A stretch of 64,000 nt of DNA from Xenorhabdus griffiniae (lineage in GTDB: Bacteria > Pseudomonadota > Gammaproteobacteria > Enterobacterales > Enterobacteriaceae), in NCBI RefSeq assembly GCF_001028135.1, contig NZ_LDNM01000013.1, positions 44,332 to 108,331 on the forward strand. Direction: 5' to 3'. Numbering within the stretch: position 1 is the stretch's first letter; every line of letters starts with the position of its first letter. This document shows positions 61,101 to 64,000 of this stretch, piece by piece. A program made the position numbers and the translations under genes. The notes under the pieces were generated by a model, which saw nothing but the letters and a program-made list of their open reading frames with translations, had not been told where the DNA came from and did no database searches.

Positions 61101-63611
61101 TTAACATTGTCACAGCCCAGCATCGGCCGGCCAATTGCTAATACCCAGATCTATATTCTGGATGCCCAAGGCCAGTTGCTGCCTCTTGGTGTTGCTGGTG
61201 AGATTTATATTGGTGGCACCAGTGTGGCCCGAGGCTATCTCAACCGCCCTGAGTTGACAGCGGAACGCTTTGTTCCCGATCCATTCTCAGCCACACCTGA
61301 TGCCCGCATGTACAAAACCGGTGACCTCGGCCGCTGGCTGCCCGATGGCAATATCGACTACCTGGGTCGCAATGATTTTCAGGTTAAGCTGCGGGGTTTC
61401 CGCATTGAACTGGGGGAAATCGAAGCCAGACTCTGCCAATGTGACGGCGTGCGTGAAGCGGCAGTGATTGCCCGCGAAGATGAACCCGGCCAGAAACGAC
61501 TGGTCGCCTACCTGTTACCGCAGGAAGGGGTTGAATTGGTGCCCGCCAAACTGCGCCAGCAACTTGTCCAGCACCTTGCCGACTATATGCTGCCCAGTGC
61601 CTTTGTCACGTTAGCGACTTTCCCGTTAACCCCTAACGGCAAACTCGACCGGCAGGCGTTACCTGTCCCCGATCTGTCCGCTTTCGTGGTGCGGGGCTAT
61701 GAATCTCCCATCGATAAAACAGAAACCACGCTGGCTCGGATCTGGCAAGATTTACTGGGACTGGAAAGGATTAGCCGCCATGACCATTTCTTTGAACTTG
61801 GCGGACACTCGCTGCTCGCGGTACAGTTGTTGAATCATATGCGCGAACAAAATATGCCGGTTTCACTAGCCACTCTGTTCACCCATCCAACCTTATGTGA
61901 TCTGGCCCTGGCGGTTAAGGAACAGTTCGTCATCCCCGTATCCCCATTTGACGAAAATCCTGTACCGCTTAGTCCGGCAGGCACTTTACTGCCTTTGTTT
62001 TTGATCCACGAAACATCGGGCGATCCTCTGGTGTATTCTCCCCTGACTACCCTGGTGCCCCCTGAACTTCCGGTCTATGCCTTGCAGGCGCTTGGTATTC
62101 ATACACTGACGCATCCTCCGGGGTCGATTGAAGCACTTGCCGCCTGCCATATTCAGGCTATTCGCCGTATCCAACCACAAGGGCCTTATCGCCTGATGGG
62201 CTGGTCGATTGGGGGGGTAATTGCCTACGAGATAGCCCAACAATTAACCAGTGATGGTGAGACAGTCGAGTTTATTGGTATGATTGATTCTTATTATCAT
62301 GCCCATAAAGATAATAGTAACGCCTTAACAACTGCCGCCCCCTCTGTCAGCGAAGAAGCAAGACGAATTGGATTCGTCATTAACGCACTGCGTGCCCAAA
62401 AAATTCTTGATGATCAAAAGGATTTGGCGGAACTGTACCACCTCAGTAATGTGGAACAGGTACTTAATCACTGTATCGAACGCCAGTGGTTGCCGGCGGG
62501 GATCACACGCGAAGATATTCTCCTGCGTGTCTATACCGCCGAGATGATTTCACAGCTTGGTCAAGAGTACACCGCGCAAAAATCCGCTTTACCGGTCCAC
62601 CTCTATACTACGGAAGAGTTAGTCAACGGCGACAGCTGGCACGGTTGGCATGACATTGTCGGTCCCGATTCGGTGCTCTATCCTATCGGCGGGACACATT
62701 TCTCCATTATGCAGCCTCCTCTGCTAAACCAAATCGTGGATTCAATCACTGAAAACCTACGGGATGTGCCTTCCTTTAACCCACTGGTTATTATTCAGCA
62801 AGGCTCTCCGGCCGTATCGCCGCTATTTTGTCTGCCGGGTGCCGGTGCCAGCCCGTCCAGTCTGCTCGAACTGGCACTATCGTTCCCACAGCAACTTCCG
62901 ATATACGCTTTACAGGCACGTGGGTTCACGATTGAGCATCATTCCCCTTACAGCAGTGTTGAAGGGGCCGCTCGTGCCTATATCCAGAGTATCCGCCAGA
63001 TCCAACCGCATGGCCCTTATCACCTGCTCGGTCACTCTTTTGGGGGCTGGATTGCCTTTGAAATAGCCCTGCAATTGCAGGCCGATGGAGAACAGGTATC
63101 CGATCTTATTCTTATTGATACCGATGAACCGGATCAGCAAGGGAGTGCCCTCAAGTCAGTCAACCGTATTGAAACAATCATGGAGTTGATCGATATCTAT
63201 AATATGCTACTAAACCAGCCTCTTCCGCTCACCAGACAAGATTTTGCTGACCTGGCTGCGGATGAACAAATCCAGCATCTGCACAGTGCTCTGGTTAGGG
63301 TCGGGCTTTTCCCGGCAAAAACACCCATATCACTGTTGCAAGGGATTGTTCGCGTTATGCAGGCTAATCTGAACACCCGTTATATACCGCGTACCCGTTA
63401 TGAGGGACTTGTTCATTTGGTTAATGCCGGGGAAGGCGATAAAAAAGAGGCAAGGAGAACTCGAGAAACCCAATGGCGTCTTCACGCGGCTGAACTCAAT
63501 ACGATAGTTGTGCCCGGCAATCACATGACTATGCTGTCCTCACCCCATGTCGGACAATGGGTAACCAGCCTATGGCAGAATATCGGGACATTTAGTCAAT
63601 TGAGTGGATGA
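48894..63611 (+). CDS. Non-ribosomal peptide synthetase, four modules and tandem thioesterases (lipopeptide synthetase part 2)
   Basis: 4905-aa NRPS. The ATG at 48894 shares its A with the TAA stop of the first synthetase gene, so the two are translationally coupled. The N-terminal 45 residues (MTKINMNIDDLKRAVLEKRL...) are helical and charged, typical of a docking region. Domain order: C-A-T, C/E-A-T, C/E-A-T, C/E-A-T-TE-TE. All A, T and C core motifs are intact. Three consecutive dual C/E domains make residues 8, 9 and 10 D-configured. Tandem type I thioesterases at the end are characteristic of lipopeptide synthetases of Pseudomonas and relatives, where they release and cyclise the chain. 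No MbtH-like gene, transporter or regulator is visible in the window after it. Confidence 0.97.
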   Translation: MTKINMNIDDLKRAVLEKRLAEQLKARGEQQQPALIKPADRHQSLPLSFAQQRLWFINQLDPAASQAYHLPVTLRLTGQLNAHALKTSLDRLIARHESLRTRFILVEGQPCQHIDPADIGFALSCHDLRPLDTALRTQRVTELADIEAQAPFDFALGPLIRGQLLQLADEEHVLLLTLHHIITDGWSIGVLVQELGTFYRAALDGHHDDPLPPLPIQYADYTVWQQAQLQGTFFTEQRDFWCAQLADAPALLTLPTDRPRPAVQTYAGNQVPVHIDADLLASLKELGQRHHTTLFMTVLSAWSLVLTRLSGQEDIVIGTPVANRPHRELEGLIGFFVNTLALRISCHDELCVADLLAQVRERALAAYTRQDLPFEQVVEALQPERSLSYNPLFQVMLALNNTPAQALTLPGLQLTTIDQEHRSAHFDLTLSLSESEAGLVGELEYATDLFDTTTVERIAGYFNNVLTAMVADETQQIATLPLLPASERQQLLVDFNATQVDYPQEALIHQLFEVQVAQHPDSLAVVYEDQTLSYGELNRRANQLAHYLIALGVRPDDRVAICVERSLEMVVGLLAVLKAGGAYVPLDPSYPPERLSYMLEDAAPVVVLTQTAQVHPLPNTVPTVLLDRLFDNQEPTLASQPTDNPDIPARGLTSRHLAYVIYTSGSTGQPKGVMVEHRNVLRLIINSGFADIAPNDCVAHCANIAFDASTWEIWSALLNGARLQVVPQSVLLDPVSFFNVLVKGQVTALWLTAGLFNEYLDHLIPLFGQLRYLLVGGDVLDPRKIQQVQLALSQPAHLINGYGPTETTTFATTYAMTSPVDVTRAIPVGRPIANTRIYILDTQGQPVPVGVAGEIHIAGDGVARGYLNRPELTAERFLPDPFSSQPDARMYKTGDLGRWLPDGNIDYLGRNDFQVKLRGFRIELGEIEARLTQCDGVREAVVLAREDEPGQKRLVAYLRPSEGAELVLAELRQQLTEHLADYMLPSAFVILETFPLTPNGKLDRQALPAPDLSAVVTRSYQAPVGEAEIALAQIWQKLLGLEQVSRHDHFFELGGHSLMIVSLVEELRNLGWQLEVRSVFASPVLADMAQATQHGVGTFVVPPNRIPEDCTAITPDMLPLVSLSQSEIDAIVELIPGGAGNVQDIYPLAPLQEGILFHHLLQTQGDNYLLQSLLAFDTRDRLDSFLNALQQVINRHDILRTAVYWQKLEQPVQVVWRQATLAIHEFIPATTGDIPAQLQAHTDPRQHRINLNRAPLFAADIAHDPRQNEWLLALRFHHLVSDHLTLELILAEIAQILRGNAKTLPTMLPYRNFIAQTLSVPVAEHEAYFRSQLADIDEPTAPFGILSVPADNSVINEHRLPLDSTLAKAIRSQARRLGVSPGVLFHVAWAQVLAQTSGRDDVVFGSVLLGRLQGGAGANRILGMFINTLPLRISLSGRTVQEIVQDTYRNLTTLLEHEQAPLVLAQRCSSVEQPMPLFSTLLNYRHSASGETEVVDTLWAGIRTLSAEERTSYPITLSVDDLGNGFQLTALTVTEIDSERINTYLVTAISGLVDALVHNPQQTIRAITILPAAERQHVLTDFNATQVDFPQAALIHQLIEAQAAKTPNATAVICGAHALSYKELNRHANRLAHHLIARGVHPDDRIAICVERSLEMVVGLLAILKAGGAYVPLDPAYPTERLAYMLEDAAPVVLLTQTSLRDKLDSTLPAVLLDKIFDSHESFLTAQPTDNPDAQALGLTSRHLAYVLYTSGSTGLPKGVMNEHRGVVNRLLWAQATYQLTPQDRVLQKTPFSFDVSVWEFFLPLMVGAQLVMARPGGHKEPHYLLEEIEKRQITTIHFVPSMLQIFLHFLPAGRCLSLRQILCSGEALPYALQQHCLSHLPHSELHNLYGPTEAAIDVTAWQCVPGRYIGQVPIGHPIANIQIYILDAHGEVVPIGVAGEIYIGGVGVARGYLNRPELTSERFLPDPFSSAPDARLYKTGDLGRWLPDGNIEYLGRNDFQVKLRGFRIELGEIEARLTQCDGVREAVVLAREDEPGQKRLVAYLRPSEGAELVLAELRQQLTEHLADYMLPSAFVILETFPLTPNGKLDRQALPPPDLSAVVARGYEAPVGETEIALAQIWQKLLRLKQVSRHDHFFELGGHSLMIVSLVEELRNLGRQLEVRSVFASPVLSDMARATQHGVSTFVVPPNRIPEDCTVITPDMLPLVSLSQSEIDAIVELIPGGAGNVQDIYPLAPLQEGILFHHLLQTQGDNYLQQSLLAFDTRDRLDSFLNALQQVINRHDILRTAAYWQGLTQPVQVVWRQATLTVREFTPAMTDDIPAQLLAHTDPRQHRINLNLAPLFTADIAPNPAQDEWLLALRFHHLVSDHMTLELVFTEIALILQAKTEKLPTVLPYRNFIAQTLNTSTAEHEAYFRAQLADIDEPTAPFGVFNVKIGNDLVTEAHLAIAPDLAKAIRTQARRFGVSPGVLFHVAWSLVLAHTSSRNDVVFGSVLLGRLQGGAGADQILGMFINTLPLRISLNGRTVQEIVQETYHNLITLLEHEQAPLVLAQRCSAVEQPLPLFSTLFNYRHSPSNETEMGETESVDTPWAGIRILTAEERTNYPITLSVDDLGDGFQLTALTVSDIAPERINTYLATAISGLIDALIHNPQQAIRAIPILPAAEQQQLLVDFNTTQADFPQDMLIHQLFEAQAARHPDTLAVVYEDQTLSYGELNHHANQLAHYLIALGVRPDDRVAICVERSPEMVVGLLAILKAGGAYVPLDPSYPPERLVYMLEDAAPVALLTQSELAQSEWLAQFDTLPTVLLDNHEPSLATQPADNPASQALGLASRHLAYVIYTSGSTGQPKGVMIEHQNLCNLITTQQHALALTSNSRVLQFASNSFDASIWECCMALMAGGCLYLAKRANLLPGAILSGYLADQAISHVLLSPTALSALDTLPDTVQTLLVGGESCPPTLVKRWSPGRQMLNAYGPTEITVCATLYSCASSAEDNPPPIGRPIANTRIYILDAQGQPVPCGVTGEIYIAGAGVARGYLNRPELTAERFLPDPFSSEPDARMYKTGDLGRWRPDGNIDYLGRNDFQVKLRGFRIELGEIETRLSQCDGVREAVVIAREDEPGEKRLVAYLLPQEGGELVPAALRQQLAQHLADYMLPSAFVTLDTFPLTPNGKLDRQALPPPDLSAVVARNYEAPVGEAETALAQIWQKLLGLKQVSRHDHFFELGGHSLMIVSLVEELRNLGWQLEVRSVFASPVLTDMAQATQHGISAFVVPPNRIPEGCTVITPDMLPLVSLCQAEIDAIVEQLPDGAGNIQDIYPLTPLQEGILFHHLLQSQGDNYLLRSLLAFDTRDRLDSFLDALQQVINRHDILRTAIYWQGLEQPVQVVWRQAPLTVREFIPATTGDIPGQLQAHTDPRQHKINLNLAPLFAVDTAHDPQQNEWLLALRFHHLVSDHMTLELIFAEIAQILLGNAKTLPPMLPYRNFIAQTLSVPVAEHEAYFRSQLADIDEPTAPFGILSVPGDNSVINEHRLLLDPALAKTIRSQARQLGVSSSVLFHVAWAQVLAQISGRDDVVFGSVLLGRLQGGAGADRILGMFINTLPLRVALGGRTVQEIVQDTYHNLTTLLEHEQAPLALAQRCSGVAQPMPLFSALLNYRHNRPDTNETVWRGIRLLLSEERTNYPLTLSVDDSGEAFSISVKAVATIDSPRVADYLVTAISSLTEALMNEPRRPVLDLSILPATERQQLLAGFNTTGIDFPPNVLIHELFEQQAARTPDVTAVVFGDLSFSYGELNRRANCLAHHLIAIGVRPDDRVAICVERSLEMMVGLLAILKAGGSYVPLDPAYPAERLTYMIEDAAPVALLTQSAFVDMLDCTLPSILLDTQSRSLFAQGSENNPDAQTLGLTPHHLAYVIYTSGSTGQPKGVMVTHRNVINLHTGLNAALDLSPPCRVAMNASIVFDASVKIWLQLLSGHTLIIVPEEIRADSQQLWRYFARHLVDMFDCTPVQLQWLLESGLGTRVGYQPRLALVGGDSIPPSMWSRLQEIETTRFINVYGPTECTVDATLCPVDLTLSQPSIGRPIANTQIYILDAQGQLLPLGVAGEIYIGGTSVARGYLNRPELTAERFVPDPFSATPDARMYKTGDLGRWLPDGNIDYLGRNDFQVKLRGFRIELGEIEARLCQCDGVREAAVIAREDEPGQKRLVAYLLPQEGVELVPAKLRQQLVQHLADYMLPSAFVTLATFPLTPNGKLDRQALPVPDLSAFVVRGYESPIDKTETTLARIWQDLLGLERISRHDHFFELGGHSLLAVQLLNHMREQNMPVSLATLFTHPTLCDLALAVKEQFVIPVSPFDENPVPLSPAGTLLPLFLIHETSGDPLVYSPLTTLVPPELPVYALQALGIHTLTHPPGSIEALAACHIQAIRRIQPQGPYRLMGWSIGGVIAYEIAQQLTSDGETVEFIGMIDSYYHAHKDNSNALTTAAPSVSEEARRIGFVINALRAQKILDDQKDLAELYHLSNVEQVLNHCIERQWLPAGITREDILLRVYTAEMISQLGQEYTAQKSALPVHLYTTEELVNGDSWHGWHDIVGPDSVLYPIGGTHFSIMQPPLLNQIVDSITENLRDVPSFNPLVIIQQGSPAVSPLFCLPGAGASPSSLLELALSFPQQLPIYALQARGFTIEHHSPYSSVEGAARAYIQSIRQIQPHGPYHLLGHSFGGWIAFEIALQLQADGEQVSDLILIDTDEPDQQGSALKSVNRIETIMELIDIYNMLLNQPLPLTRQDFADLAADEQIQHLHSALVRVGLFPAKTPISLLQGIVRVMQANLNTRYIPRTRYEGLVHLVNAGEGDKKEARRTRETQWRLHAAELNTIVVPGNHMTMLSSPHVGQWVTSLWQNIGTFSQLSG
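50623..51737 (+). repeat. Near-identical A-domain block, module 8 copy
   Basis: Partner of 47216-48330 at offset 3407 bp. Upstream of about 50620 the similarity drops to the level seen between other modules, marking a sharp edge. Confidence 0.85.
52179..55439 (+). other. NRPS module 9: dual C/E-A(Ser)-T
   Basis: Dual domain with HHLLQTQGD at 1158. A domain TSGSTG at 1750. Code D-V-W-H-L-S-L-I-D is identical to the established Ser code. T serine at 2144, again the LMIVSL variant before a dual domain, so D-Ser is expected. Confidence 0.88.
55440..58691 (+). other. NRPS module 10: dual C/E-A(Leu)-T
   Basis: Dual domain with HHLLQTQGD at 2245. A domain TSGSTG at 2842. Code D-A-W-L-L-G-A-V-C (Leu-like). 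T serine at 3228 (GGHSLMIVSL) before a dual domain, so D-Leu is expected. Confidence 0.8.
56921..58241 (+). repeat. Near-identical A-domain block, module 10 copy
   Basis: Partner of 40560-41880 at offset 16361 bp. It includes matching synonymous positions, which points to recent duplication or gene conversion. Confidence 0.8.
58692..61931 (+). other. NRPS module 11: dual C/E-A(Glu)-T
   Basis: Dual domain with HHLLQSQGD at 3329. A domain TSGSTG at 3915, clearly more divergent from the other A domains. Code D-A-K-D-L-G-V-V-D equals a known Glu code. T serine at 4306 (GGHSLLAVQL). Its residue is the C-terminal one and keeps the L form. Confidence 0.86.
61932..63611 (+). other. Tandem type I thioesterase domains TE1-TE2
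   Basis: TE1: nucleophile motif GWSIGG (Ser about 4438), acid in GMIDSYYH, His in IGGTHFSIM. TE2: GHSFGG (Ser about 4715), acid in LILIDTDEPD, His in VPGNHMTML. Both catalytic triads look complete, so neither is an obvious relic. In lipopeptide systems such pairs release and cyclise the product, with one often acting as the main cyclase. Confidence 0.9.
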
Positions 63612-63641
63612 CCTAATATCCCAGGGCAACCGCATGAATGA

Positions 63642-63953
63642 TCAAATAACATTCAGGTTAGAAAATCCTGCTTGTAATACCTGTTCTAAAAACTGAATTC
63701 TCATCCAGGCGCGTTTACGTTTCATCCTTATACTTAATTTAGTTTTTTCCTGTTTCAACATATTTAAGGCGATTCGTCTGAGTATTGCGATATTTTCTGC
63801 TGCATTTTCCCGATAAATCTGACAATCATCTTCATGAAAAATCGCATCCAACACCCAATGGAGATTATTTTCAATGCGCCAGTGACTGCGTACTGCCTGA
63901 GCCAATTTTTCTTCTGTCAGTTCTGCTGAACTGATGTAATATAGCTAAATCAT
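63642..63953 (-). pseudogene. ISAs1-family transposase, C-terminal fragment
   Basis: Minus-strand frame from a TAG-blocked 5' end (near 63950) to the stop at 63642 encodes YYISSAELTEEKLAQAVRSH, then WRIENNLHWVLDAIFHEDDC, then AENIAILRRIALNMLKQE and a basic tail. These are the C-terminal catalytic-region motifs of ISAs1-type transposases, which are normally about 370 aa. Only about 100 codons remain and the N-terminus is absent, so it is inactive. It directly follows the NRPS stop by 30 bp. Confidence 0.85.
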
Positions 63954-64000
63954 ACCAATATGGCATAATATCCCAATCCAATATGACAAGGCATAAAGTG

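Noticed and set aside
26251..63611. Assignment to a named Xenorhabdus peptide such as xenoamicin, taxlllaid or PAX
   Set aside because: Module number and predicted residues (11 modules with Thr4, Tyr6, Ser9, Glu11) do not fit those compounds as I remember them.

Overview
The window looks like a chromosome segment of an insect-pathogenic enterobacterium of the Xenorhabdus/Photorhabdus type (Morganellaceae). This is an inference from the mix of enterobacterial housekeeping genes (adiAC, an efe-like iron operon, a cspA-family gene, MocR and UspA proteins), AT-rich and decayed intergenic DNA, IS relics, secreted toxin-like proteins and one very large non-ribosomal peptide synthetase (NRPS) locus. 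The NRPS genes are visibly GC-richer than their flanks. The species cannot be fixed from the sequence alone.

Layout. (1) 1-8.4 kb is an iron island: an SbmA/YddA-type ABC transporter (cut by the window edge) and a TonB-dependent receptor on the minus strand, divergent from a five-gene plus-strand operon (FetP/P19, cupredoxin, FTR1 permease, EfeO-like M75 protein, EfeB-like Dyp peroxidase). Two Fur-box-like palindromes lie between the two units. (2) 8.5-10.5 kb holds a MocR-type regulator and a badly deleted remnant of the Hsp70-like gene yegD. (3) 10.9-14.0 kb is a toxin-like locus. It has a secreted metzincin metalloprotease (plus strand) facing a two-gene minus-strand operon, which encodes a protease-less paralogue of it and a small secreted protein with the look of an AB5 B subunit. 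(4) 14.4-17.3 kb has an IS982 transposase relic and a short-Q-loop (cyanide-insensitive type) cytochrome bd oxidase operon, cioA-cioB-DUF2474. (5) 17.6-25.7 kb has an EndA-like secreted nuclease, two UspA proteins, a fragment of a second B-subunit-like gene, the arginine-dependent acid resistance pair adiC/adiA, an orphan holin-endolysin pair and a cold-shock gene.

(6) 26.25-63.6 kb is a two-gene NRPS operon (7547 and 4905 aa, stop and start overlapping) with 11 complete C-A-T modules, an N-terminal starter-type C domain and tandem thioesterases. Six condensation domains (modules 3, 5, 7, 9, 10, 11) carry the HH-L-x4-GD signature of dual condensation/epimerisation domains. Reading the ten specificity positions of each A domain by eye gives: acyl-Leu-D-(hydrophobic)-(Leu/Ile)-D-Thr-Leu-D-Tyr-Val-D-Val-D-Ser-D-Leu-Glu. 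The expected product is an 11-residue lipopeptide, probably a macrolactone. I do not recognise this exact sequence as a described compound. A 60-bp (TCTCTA)10 hexanucleotide array lies about 230 bp upstream of the first NRPS gene. (7) After the NRPS operon only a 3'-terminal fragment of an ISAs1-family transposase is visible.

The most interesting parts are the NRPS operon (product, repeat array upstream, near-identical A-domain blocks shared between modules) and the metalloprotease/B-subunit-like toxin locus.
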